Counted from the stretch's first letter, positions 1-4,986 are shown. The stretch is DNA of 6,420 nucleotides from Candidatus Bathyarchaeota archaeon (GCA_023131555.1 JAGLZJ010000049.1:1-6420), one strand, 5' to 3'. The notes: a model not told the origin generated them from the letters alone. Program-made: numbers and translations.

Positions 1-68
1 CTTCTCTGGAATTGTGCAAAGAAGCTATTGAAGGCAAAGCAGGCACTGTAATCCGTGAATTGAGTTAG
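1..68 (+). CDS. C-terminal tail of an upstream protein (5' end outside window)
   Basis: The frame beginning at base 3 is open from the window edge and ends at a TAG (66-68). It gives 21 residues, SLELCKEAIEGKAGTVIREL followed by S. The composition is that of a normal protein end with an amphipathic helix. The other two plus frames stop earlier. The fragment is too short to name a family. A TATA-like box follows within 15 bp of the stop, so the next gene probably has its own promoter. Confidence 0.5.
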   Translation, partial: SLELCKEAIEGKAGTVIRELS

Positions 69-81
69 ATTACGTGGCAAG

Positions 82-90
82 TTTTAAATA
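82..90 (+). promoter_or_regulatory. TATA-box promoter for the secreted membrane protein gene
   Basis: TTTTAAATA lies about 40 bp upstream of the TTG start at 127. With usual archaeal spacing the transcript would start near 110-115, giving a short leader that includes the GGGTG stretch (114-118) which could act as the ribosome binding site. Confidence 0.5.
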
Positions 91-126
91 TCCACTAATT
101 CATCTCAGATGAAAGGGTGCTGACAT

Positions 127-669
127 TTGAAAATCAAACTTTCAGTCTTGTTGTGGTCAATCCTGATGCTTTCAGCCATTGCTCCGTTAGTCATTGCAGA
201 AGTCGAAATCGGGTTCTATGGATACGTAGACAAGGTTCAATACGCCAATGGGGATGAGGGTCAACTGATGATCTGGATCGTGAACGAAGGAACCGATGCC
301 TTTATCCTCCAAAACCTCACGGTCATATTTCCGTGGAACAATGTCCTTCCTTGGGAAGGAAACATGACGATGGAAGATATAGACGAAGCCATCTCAGCAG
401 GAAGCAACTCAACGTTTACTTTCGACTTCACTGTCCCTGATGACGGTAGAGCTCTCTACTCCGCCTCTGTACAGGCAAGCGCATACATTGATGGAAGCCA
501 TTACCAAAAAACTATTTCGTTGAATATTGCAAATCCGCCAGTTGTTATGGCAATAGGCGAGATGAACAATCTGATTACTCTGATCACTGTTCAGATAATC
601 CTAACATTGCTTGCTGCAATAATCATTGCCGCCGCCATCTTCCTTTCACGTAAGGCTCCCTCTACGTGA
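127..669 (+). CDS. Secreted, C-terminally membrane-anchored protein with a beta-rich ectodomain
   Basis: This 180-residue protein is not recognised as a named family. Residues 1-24 form a signal peptide: Lys2 and Lys4, then a hydrophobic core ending near VIAE. Residues 25-145 are a polar, beta-strand-rich ectodomain with alternating patterns (QLMIWIVNEGTDAF, NLTVIFPW, STFTFDFTVP). These resemble the Ig-like or CARDB-like folds common on archaeal surfaces. Three N-glycosylation sequons are present (N63, N79, N94). A single transmembrane helix spans about 149-173, followed by the short cytoplasmic tail SRKAPST. The topology is therefore outside ectodomain and inside tail. The TTG start is chosen because it has a GGGTG motif 8 bp upstream and begins directly with the signal peptide. 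A structural or adhesive surface role is inference only. It may be transcribed on its own or continue into the PHP gene. Confidence 0.8.
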   Translation: MKIKLSVLLWSILMLSAIAPLVIAEVEIGFYGYVDKVQYANGDEGQLMIWIVNEGTDAFILQNLTVIFPWNNVLPWEGNMTMEDIDEAISAGSNSTFTFDFTVPDDGRALYSASVQASAYIDGSHYQKTISLNIANPPVVMAIGEMNNLITLITVQIILTLLAAIIIAAAIFLSRKAPST

Positions 670-704
670 TGAAAGCGGAGTAGGTTAACCACACCCCCCA
701 ATCC

Positions 705-711
705 TTTTTTT
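705..711 (+). terminator. Possible oligo-T terminator
   Basis: Seven consecutive T bases lie 36 bp after the stop of the secreted protein gene. Archaeal RNA polymerase can terminate at T-runs without a hairpin. No TATA box is visible between here and the PHP gene, so partial read-through into it is equally possible. Confidence 0.3.
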
Positions 712-725
712 CTGACGTGACAACG

Positions 726-731
726 AAGGAG
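726..731 (+). promoter_or_regulatory. Ribosome binding site that decides the PHP start
   Basis: AAGGAG is 6 bp before the TTG at 738. It is the only good Shine-Dalgarno match near the N terminus and argues against the upstream in-frame GTG at 717. Confidence 0.6.
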
Positions 732-737
732 ATTTTC

Positions 738-1373
738 TTGCTTAAGATCGACATGCATGTTCACACTGAACGCTCCCATGATTCATCCATAACTCCGCGA
801 GAACTAATCCGCTACTTACGTTCAAAAGCCTTCGATGGAGTCGTAATTACTGACCATGATGCTGTATGCGACCTTCACTCATTCAGAGGTGGTGGAGATC
901 TGCTGATTATCCCTGGCATCGAAGTGACTACAGATCTGGGTCACCTTATTGCTTTCAATGTGAAAACAACCATCGACGCTGGTCAGACTGTCGAGGAGAC
1001 TGTGGAAGAAATTCATGACAAAGGCGGATTAGCTATAGCTCCTCACCTTGGGGTCGTCTTCAAAGGAACCCGAGAACTTTCGTTATCTCGCGATCTAGAT
1101 GCCATAGAAGTGATAAATGCATCTGCGTTTCCATTCCGTGCCTCTTTGCGAAAGAGTCGTAGAATTGCGGCAGAATTGGGTTTACCTCAGATAGGCGGAA
1201 GCGATGCGCACCTCTTGCATGAGGTTGGTATCGGGTATACTCTGGTCGAATCAGAACGAGAAGTTGAGGCCGTGGTGGTTGCGTTAAGAAAGGGTGACGT
1301 GAAACCCTGTGGCGGCTCCATAAGTTGGGGTATGAGACTGAGGAGGATCTTCGCGAAGTTCTCTCGGAGTTAA
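738..1373 (+). CDS. PHP-domain metal-dependent phosphoesterase
   Basis: This is a 211-residue single-domain PHP protein (polymerase and histidinol phosphatase superfamily), predicted to hydrolyse a phosphoester or nucleotide phosphate using two or three metal ions. The metal-ligand motifs are in order and intact: D-x-HxH at the N terminus (H7, H9), TDHD (D39-H40-D41), PGIE (E62), H69 in LGHLIAF, APH (H103) and GGSDAH (D156, H158). It resembles the short PHP proteins related to YciV/TrpH and RNase AM, but the natural substrate cannot be read from sequence. The TTG at 738 is preferred over the GTG at 717. AAGGAG (726-731) sits 6 bp before the TTG but inside a product begun at GTG, and the shorter protein starts right at the metal motif as PHP proteins usually do. 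Its TAA overlaps the TAA of the convergent FtsZ-like gene. Confidence 0.93.
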   Translation: MLKIDMHVHTERSHDSSITPRELIRYLRSKAFDGVVITDHDAVCDLHSFRGGGDLLIIPGIEVTTDLGHLIAFNVKTTIDAGQTVEETVEEIHDKGGLAIAPHLGVVFKGTRELSLSRDLDAIEVINASAFPFRASLRKSRRIAAELGLPQIGGSDAHLLHEVGIGYTLVESEREVEAVVVALRKGDVKPCGGSISWGMRLRRIFAKFSRS

Positions 1374-2266
1374 GAAGTCTCCATCTGATATAGCCCTATG
1401 TCTAATTGCAGTCTCTTGTCAGTTTGTGAAGTCTTCTCCATCTCGTAAAGTTGAGGTGTCAGAAGACTCAATCTGCTGAAATCTGTCAATCCATCTTCTA
1501 TGAGGAACAGGGTCATCTTCATCCTTCTGTGAAATCCTTGACTGACTGCGTTTGGATCTAGTTGGGCATCTGTAGGATAGAACCCATGTGTAGAGGTGGT
1601 CTCGATGAAAGCAGATCTGGGTCTCGGCAAATCCACATGAAACGACAGATCCTTCATAAAGTGGGGCGTTGCTTCTTCAGTTGGATCTTGGATTGTGGAA
1701 ACTTCATCGACTTCAGCTATCGCGAATCCTCCTTGCTCCAGTGAATTCTTAAAATCAGTGAAGTTCCCTGCACCAAGATCAGTTTCCCGAATGGTCTCTA
1801 TCAGGGTTCTTACCAGCGCTGCATGCGCGCAAGATTCTCCTTCACATCCTTTCTGAATACTACTCGGTAACTCAAGCACTACTAGGTCTACTCCCCCGAG
1901 TTCTTTCACACTCTTGGTTAAAGCAGTAGCAACTTCTTCGCTGTTATCATCTGAATTGACTATGAGGATCACCATCTCGGAGTTCGAGAGCAGGTTTATC
2001 GTATGGTTCCATTTCCTTAAGGAGATAGAGTCTCTCGTATTCGCGATTGGATTAGAAATCTTGGAACTGCTTGATAATTCCAGAATTGATGTGCTCTGCG
2101 GTTGGGTCTCTCTTAGACGGGCTATGGTACCCTCCGTCGCTTTGCCACATCCTACAACCGTTATTTTGTTTCCTTCCCGTTGGAAGGCCCGCAAGTCAAG
2201 TAGGCGTTCTGGACCGGTCTGCCAAGTTGGCTGCGGAATTCGATCAGCTCTTCTTTCGCCAAACAT
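1370..2266 (-). CDS. Divergent FtsZ-like protein with lost GTPase motifs (pseudo-FtsZ)
   Basis: The 298-residue product aligns by eye along FtsZ. After a 34-residue lead comes ITVVGCG (35-41) then TIARL, matching the first strand and T1 loop of archaeal FtsZ (ITVVGCGGAGNNTI), but GGAGNN has become GKATEG. SEMVILIV (96-103) matches SDMVF(I/V)T, yet the GTP-binding T4 box GGGTGTG is replaced by SDDNSEE (105-111). KELGGVDLVVLELP (121-134) matches the next strand. About 45 residues before helix H7 are missing. The T7 region reads NFTDFKNSLEQGG (168-180): one catalytic Asp is now N168 and D171 remains. LDPNA (236-240) and MKMTLFLIEDG (249-259) match the C-terminal domain. GTP hydrolysis is therefore unlikely, but the fold looks kept. 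There is no FtsZ-style C-terminal tail peptide. The ATG at 2266 is chosen because the frame further upstream lies inside the RHH gene and reads as noise. A role in cell division or as a partner of another FtsZ is inference. Confidence 0.82.
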   Translation of the reverse strand: MFGERRADRIPQPTWQTGPERLLDLRAFQREGNKITVVGCGKATEGTIARLRETQPQSTSILELSSSSKISNPIANTRDSISLRKWNHTINLLSNSEMVILIVNSDDNSEEVATALTKSVKELGGVDLVVLELPSSIQKGCEGESCAHAALVRTLIETIRETDLGAGNFTDFKNSLEQGGFAIAEVDEVSTIQDPTEEATPHFMKDLSFHVDLPRPRSAFIETTSTHGFYPTDAQLDPNAVSQGFHRRMKMTLFLIEDGLTDFSRLSLLTPQLYEMEKTSQTDKRLQLDIGLYQMETS

Positions 2267-2414
2267 TTCCTTTTCTTCCCCAGACCTCAATTGATAGCAT
2301 GTCTTTAATTGCCACTCGGATGGCTTCAGCGCGGTTTGGATAGAAGTTCTCGTCAACCAAACTGTCTAATGCGCGAATATAGGGTTCGGGAAGATAAAGA
2401 GTAATCAACTTCAC
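2244..2414 (-). CDS. Ribbon-helix-helix (CopG/CdrS-like) DNA-binding protein
   Basis: This 56-residue protein reads as a complete RHH domain. The DNA-contacting strand is KLITLYLPEPYI (2-13), helix A is RALDSLVDENFY, the turn is PNR (26-28), and helix B is AEAIRVAIKDMLSIEV (29-44). The PNR(A/S)EAIR signature is the same as in haloarchaeal CdrS and many other archaeal RHH regulators. These proteins bind DNA as dimers through the strand. The tail after residue 44 (WGRKGNVWRKKS) is basic. The gene starts at GTG 2414 (an in-frame stop lies 12 bases upstream) and ends at TGA 2246-2244, 23 bp inside the FtsZ-like gene, so the two are probably translationally coupled. An alternative is one RHH-FtsZ-like fusion interrupted by a frameshift near 2244-2270. 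Likely role: autoregulator of this unit. Confidence 0.85.
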   Translation of the reverse strand: MKLITLYLPEPYIRALDSLVDENFYPNRAEAIRVAIKDMLSIEVWGRKGNVWRKKS

Positions 2415-2418
2415 TTGT

Positions 2419-2437
2419 GTGTCAACTCAGTTGTAAC
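2419..2437. promoter_or_regulatory. Inverted repeat, candidate RHH operator
   Basis: GTGTCAACTCAGTTGTAAC contains the perfect palindrome CAACT-C-AGTTG (2423-2433) and is symmetric at 14 of 18 arm bases overall. It ends 5 bp before the RHH start codon and lies downstream of its likely TATA box, a typical place for an autorepressor site. That the RHH protein binds it is inference. Confidence 0.45.
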
Positions 2438-2468
2438 TACGCAGTGAACCTTAGGGAATTATAGGTTC

Positions 2469-2477
2469 TTATAATAT
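2469..2477 (-). promoter_or_regulatory. TATA-like box for the RHH/FtsZ-like unit
   Basis: On the minus strand this reads ATATTATAA. It lies about 55 bp upstream of the RHH GTG, which would place the transcript start near 2447 and give a leader of about 33 nt containing the inverted repeat. Other AT-rich stretches nearby (2481-2488) could serve instead. Confidence 0.4.
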
Positions 2478-2513
2478 GGGATAAATATGCCATGAACATG
2501 CTCAATCCTAGAA

Positions 2514-2522
2514 TTTATAAAT
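2514..2522 (+). promoter_or_regulatory. TATA box for the tRNA methylthiotransferase gene
   Basis: TTTATAAAT is a near-consensus archaeal TATA box preceded by purines (GAA). It predicts transcription from about 2545. The ATG at 2529 would then lie upstream of the transcript start, which supports the later start at 2628. The 2415-2627 interval is thus a divergent promoter region shared with the RHH unit. Confidence 0.55.
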
Positions 2523-2627
2523 CTTCCTATGCATTCGTTCTCTTTTTATGTGAAAAACCTGTTTTCTAGGAAACTTTATGTTCTTCATTTGATGCTTAAA
2601 CATGTTAAAAACACGCGTGCGACTCTG

Positions 2628-3911
2628 ATGAAGATATACATTCAGGGCTTTGGCTGTTCAAGCAGTCTTGCAGATTCTGAAGTTCTAGCAGGGTGTTTGG
2701 CAGAAGCCGGTCATTCAATCGTTTCAGATCTTGAGAAGAGCGACCTGGTCATATACAACACGTGTGCAGTCAAAGGCCCCACAGAAGACCGGATGGTTAG
2801 CCTACTGAAGCGAATTCCCAAAGAAACCAAGCTGATTGTGGCTGGGTGTTTGCCGCTCATCAATCTTGAGCGCCTCAGGAAAGAAGTTTTTTTTAATGGA
2901 GTTGTGGGACCCGCTTTTGGCAGGAAAATCGTGGATGCGGTAGAAGATGTCTCTCTTGGAAAACCCGTTGTTGCTTTGGAAAATGTCTCTACAGTGAGAC
3001 CTGAGCTAGACCTTCCCCGTATTCGCGTCAATCCGCAAATCGGCATCATCCCTATTAGCTACGGATGTAAAGGCTCATGCACATATTGTTGTGTGCGGTT
3101 TGCCAGAGGACGACTCAGAAGCTACCCGATCTCTGAGATTATTGGAGCAGTCAAGAAGGCTCTTGATGAAGGCATTCGAGAATTCTGGCTAACTTCACAA
3201 GACACAGCATGTTATGGAGACGATATCAGTTCCGACCTTCCAGCTCTGCTTCAGAAGATATGTGACATCAACGATAAATTTCTTGTTCGAGTAGGTATGA
3301 TGAACCCCCACAACGCTTACCCGCTAACGGAGACACTCTTCACCGCTTTCAAAGATGATAAGGTATTCAAATTTCTCCATTTACCCGTACAGAGTGGAGA
3401 TGCCAAGATCCTTAGCGCAATGAATCGGGGATACTCTACGGAGGATTTTATGAAGACCGTTGCTTCTTTCCGAAGAGCTTTTCCTCTGTCAACCGTTGCC
3501 ACAGATGTCATCGTTGGCTTCCCAGAGGAAACTCAGGAAGCCTTCAGAAACACCTGCCACCTCGTCAGAGTTGTACAGCCAGACATTGTGAACCTGTCGA
3601 AGTTCTTCGCCAGACCGAGGACTCGTGCGAAAACCTTCAAGCAAGTTGACCCATCGATAGTGAAGCTGAGAAGCAGGACTTTATCCAATGTAATCCGCCA
3701 GATTTCCTTAGAGAGAAATTCAAGCTGGATTGGCTGGAGGGGAAACATCCTTGTTGACGAAACAGGAAAGAACGGGCTACTGATCGGAAGGAACTTCGCC
3801 TACAAACCTGTCGTTGTCAACTCAACAAACAGAGCCTTATTGGGAAGCTCAGTCTCAATAACTGTCAAATCGGCATCTCAGTCATGCCTTATGGGCGAAT
3901 TTTCTAGCTGA
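2628..3911 (+). CDS. tRNA t6A37 methylthiotransferase (e-MtaB/CDKAL1 type, radical SAM)
   Basis: The enzyme converts N6-threonylcarbamoyladenosine at position 37 of tRNAs to its 2-methylthio form (ms2t6A), which stabilises decoding of ANN codons. The 427-residue protein has the three usual domains. The N-terminal MTTase domain has its three cluster cysteines at C10 (QGFGC), C46 (YNTC) and C74 (AGC). The radical-SAM core has C147-x3-C151-x2-C154, followed by ARGRLRSYP and EFWLTSQDTACYG, both close to the archaeal/eukaryotic e-MtaB pattern rather than MiaB or RimO. The C-terminal TRAM domain spans about 364-417 and binds tRNA. HLPVQSG, AMNRGYS and ATDVIVGFPEET are further family motifs. ATG 2628 is chosen because the family begins at MKIYIQ; an extra 33 residues from ATG 2529 are unlike the family and would precede the predicted transcript start. 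No strong Shine-Dalgarno is visible. In-frame ATG 2592 is a weaker alternative. Confidence 0.95.
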   Translation: MKIYIQGFGCSSSLADSEVLAGCLAEAGHSIVSDLEKSDLVIYNTCAVKGPTEDRMVSLLKRIPKETKLIVAGCLPLINLERLRKEVFFNGVVGPAFGRKIVDAVEDVSLGKPVVALENVSTVRPELDLPRIRVNPQIGIIPISYGCKGSCTYCCVRFARGRLRSYPISEIIGAVKKALDEGIREFWLTSQDTACYGDDISSDLPALLQKICDINDKFLVRVGMMNPHNAYPLTETLFTAFKDDKVFKFLHLPVQSGDAKILSAMNRGYSTEDFMKTVASFRRAFPLSTVATDVIVGFPEETQEAFRNTCHLVRVVQPDIVNLSKFFARPRTRAKTFKQVDPSIVKLRSRTLSNVIRQISLERNSSWIGWRGNILVDETGKNGLLIGRNFAYKPVVVNSTNRALLGSSVSITVKSASQSCLMGEFSS

Positions 3912-3970
3912 TTCATGAATCCCCGTTTGCACAGGATGAACAATGACAACAGAAAGCTTCCTGACGAAGG

Positions 3971-3977
3971 TTTAAAT
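3971..3977 (+). promoter_or_regulatory. TATA box for the first HTH_45 regulator gene
   Basis: TTTAAAT is preceded by the purine-rich CGAAGG (3965-3970), which could serve as a BRE. It lies about 75 bp before the ATG at 4052 and predicts a transcript start near 4000 with a leader of about 50 nt. The leader contains GGGAGAAGGG (4032-4041) as ribosome binding site. Confidence 0.5.
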
Positions 3978-4051
3978 TGAGCCCCAATCGTATTCTGATA
4001 TAGCTACAGCTAATATGGAGAAAGGATCCCAGGGAGAAGGGTCTAAATCCG

Positions 4052-4330
4052 ATGGCGAACGGAATCGGTTCTTCGCACAGAGGTCGTCTCGATATAATCG
4101 CTAATATATTAGTGACTGCTTCGGATGGAGTTCGCAAGACAGCAATTATGTATAGATGTAACCTCAGCTTCAGGCAGCTGGAAACATATCTGGAATTCCT
4201 TCAGGAAAAAGGTCTACTTAATGCCTTCACACGAAGACAGCGTCGAACCTCAGTAGTATTTGAAACTACGGATAAAGGTATGAATTATCTGCAGGCCTAT
4301 CGTAGCCTAGCAGCTCTCATGTCGATGTAG
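4052..4330 (+). CDS. HTH_45-family winged-helix transcriptional regulator
   Basis: This 92-residue protein matches the archaeal winged-helix family HTH_45 in pattern: R-G-R-L-D-I-I-A-N-I-L (10-20), DGVRKTAIMYRCNLSF (25-40) with the recognition helix around RQLETYLEFLQEKGLL (41-56), and a wing ending in FETTDKGMNYLQAYRSL (70-86). These are cytoplasmic DNA-binding proteins, usually dimeric. The wing is unusually basic (TRRQRR, 60-65). It ends soon after the TTDKG motif, without the long C-terminal helix seen in its paralogue at 4987-5310. That paralogue shares R-x-R-x-(D/E)-I-x-A-x-I-L-x-x-A-S-D-G and I-M-Y-x-C-N-L-S. It has its own TATA box and lies tail-to-tail with the small winged-helix gene 20 bp away. 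The target is unknown; self-regulation is plausible. Confidence 0.88.
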   Translation: MANGIGSSHRGRLDIIANILVTASDGVRKTAIMYRCNLSFRQLETYLEFLQEKGLLNAFTRRQRRTSVVFETTDKGMNYLQAYRSLAALMSM

Positions 4331-4350
4331 CCATCGAAGTTCTTAGGGGA

Positions 4351-4560
4351 CTACGTACGCTTCAAGAAGCTAAGGAATGCTTTGGATAATTTCGCTTTCA
4401 TCTGGCCTCTGTTAAAAGCCAAGAATGAGCAGTCAGATAGAAATTCGAACAAGATTTCGATTTTAAAAAAGTGTATTTGACTCTTCTGCTTCAGTTCCTC
4501 CAAACTGTGCCATCTTCCATCCTTGAGGAGACTGAAAATGGCATCGACTTCTAACCCCAT
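4351..4560 (-). CDS. Small winged-helix DNA-binding protein
   Basis: The product has 69 residues. EVDAIFSLLKDGRWHSLEEL resembles the first two helices of archaeal winged-helix proteins, in which a 'LLKDGxWHxLEEL' segment opens the domain. KIEILFEFLSDCSFLAF fits the recognition helix and following strand, and GQMKAKLSKAFLSFL the wing and last helix. It is probably a cytoplasmic transcription factor with unknown target. ATG 4560 and the GTG immediately before it (4563) are both possible starts; ATG is preferred. A minus-strand TATA-like AATTATTTAAG (4606-4596) predicts a leader of only 10-15 nt. The composition is rich in Phe and Lys. Tail-to-tail with the 92-residue HTH_45 gene. Confidence 0.72.
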   Translation of the reverse strand: MGLEVDAIFSLLKDGRWHSLEELKQKSQIHFFKIEILFEFLSDCSFLAFNRGQMKAKLSKAFLSFLKRT

Positions 4561-4563
4561 CAC

Positions 4564-4573
4564 AAGGCGCCTT
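4564..4573. promoter_or_regulatory. 10-bp perfect palindrome at the start of the small winged-helix gene
   Basis: AAGGCGCCTT is its own reverse complement and lies between the predicted transcript start and the start codon of the minus-strand gene. It is a plausible autoregulatory operator; the binding protein is unknown. Confidence 0.35.
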
Positions 4574-4595
4574 TCGTATGTTTCGCCTCCGTTTG

Positions 4596-4606
4596 CTTAA
4601 ATAATT
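4596..4606 (-). promoter_or_regulatory. TATA-like box for the small winged-helix gene
   Basis: On the minus strand this reads AATTATTTAAG, about 40 bp upstream of the ATG/GTG start. It fits a near-leaderless transcript starting around 4575. Confidence 0.45.
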
Positions 4607-4703
4607 TCTGACGGTCTTTATTCAGAAGAATCTTCTATTATTAGAATATAGAATTCGTCCTGAAGGAGTTTGCCAGAAAATCGATATGTGATAATCGGCG
4701 AAG

Positions 4704-4717
4704 ATGTTCTAGAACAT
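4704..4717. promoter_or_regulatory. 14-bp perfect palindrome (candidate operator)
   Basis: ATGTTCTAGAACAT is a perfect palindrome placed 13 bp upstream of a strong TATA box (4731-4738). That position fits a dimeric regulator acting on TBP/TFB recruitment, perhaps one of the winged-helix proteins encoded on either side. No second copy was noticed in the window. Confidence 0.5.
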
Positions 4718-4730
4718 ATCCACTATATTG

Positions 4731-4738
4731 TTTATAAA
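4731..4738 (+). promoter_or_regulatory. Strong TATA box ahead of the structured leader
   Basis: TTTATAAA matches the archaeal TATA consensus and predicts a transcript start near 4760. The first long gene downstream is the HTH_45 regulator at 4987, so its mRNA would carry a leader of about 225 nt, or the promoter drives a separate small RNA. Confidence 0.55.
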
Positions 4739-4774
4739 CTGGATTAAACGAGTTCTATTGCGGGCATTGATTGC

Positions 4775-4984
4775 ATGTAAGACTGACTGGGAGGGCAAAA
4801 GGCATGGGAGCCCATTTGCGTTTCAAGTCTCATCTGTCCGCTTCTACTAGTTGGGCATCATGAAGCGAGAACTGTGAAGCGGGAGGTTCCATGCATCTGT
4901 GTATGCTCAGTGTCAGCAATTCAGATGCCTTAACGTACTCCCCTGCAAATCTACGGTGATCAATGGGTCCGTAGGAGAATACGG
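4775..4984 (+). ncRNA. Candidate structured RNA or 5' leader of the second HTH_45 gene
   Basis: This gene-free stretch is dense in nested inverted repeats. They are AGACT 4780-4784 with AGTCT 4826-4830; GCAA 4795-4798 plus ATGG 4804-4807 with CCATTTGC 4812-4819; CGCTTC 4839-4844 with GAAGCG 4862-4867; and GGGAG 4881-4885 with CTCCC 4938-4942, which encloses GCATCTG 4893-4899 with CAGATGC 4922-4928. At the 3' end CCGTA (4969-4973) can pair with TACGG upstream (4952-4956) or downstream (4980-4984). No tRNA, RNase P, SRP RNA or C/D-box signature was recognised. It begins after a strong TATA box and runs to the ribosome binding site of the next gene. It may be a cis-acting leader, an independent small RNA, or chance; folding and comparison have not been done. 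Confidence 0.35.
4973..4977 (+). promoter_or_regulatory. Ribosome binding site for the second HTH_45 gene
   Basis: AGGAG lies 9 bp before the GTG at 4987 and supports that start. It sits in the loop of a possible 5-bp hairpin (4969-4973 with 4980-4984), and its first bases also fall in the 3' arm of a competing hairpin (4951-4956 with 4969-4974). Confidence 0.55.
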
Positions 4985-4986
4985 GT

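Noticed and set aside
666..715. Possible C/D-box small RNA (GTGATGA at 666-672, CTGA at 712-715)
   Set aside because: The C-box match comes from the stop codon followed by TGA. No D' or C' boxes and no terminal stem were seen.
591..779. Minus-strand 62-residue open frame
   Set aside because: It is antisense to the membrane anchor of the secreted protein and the start of the PHP gene, with no pattern of its own.
1562..2343. Plus-strand open frames at 1562-1744, 1914-2294 and 2071-2343
   Set aside because: They are antisense to the FtsZ-like and RHH genes, have no domain-like pattern, and overlap each other. The minus-strand reading carries clear FtsZ and RHH motifs.
2267..2356. N-terminal extension of the FtsZ-like protein starting at TTG 2356
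   Set aside because: These 30 residues are the out-of-frame reading of the conserved RHH domain. The ATG at 2266 gives a protein that fits the FtsZ alignment without them.
2529..2627. 33-residue N-terminal extension of the methylthiotransferase from ATG 2529
   Set aside because: It would start upstream of the transcript start predicted by the TATA box at 2514-2522, is unlike the family, and precedes the standard MKIYIQGFGC beginning.
2711..3748. Minus-strand open frames at 2711-3049, 3317-3511 and 3533-3748
   Set aside because: They are antisense shadows of the methylthiotransferase gene with no recognisable protein features.
3913..4137. Minus-strand 74-residue open frame
   Set aside because: It overlaps the promoter and 5' part of the first HTH_45 gene on the other strand. 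Its cysteine-rich end has no regular metal-binding spacing.
4815..4835. tRNA T-arm-like TTTCAAGTCT
   Set aside because: There is no matching stem around the loop and no acceptor, D or anticodon arms at the required distances.
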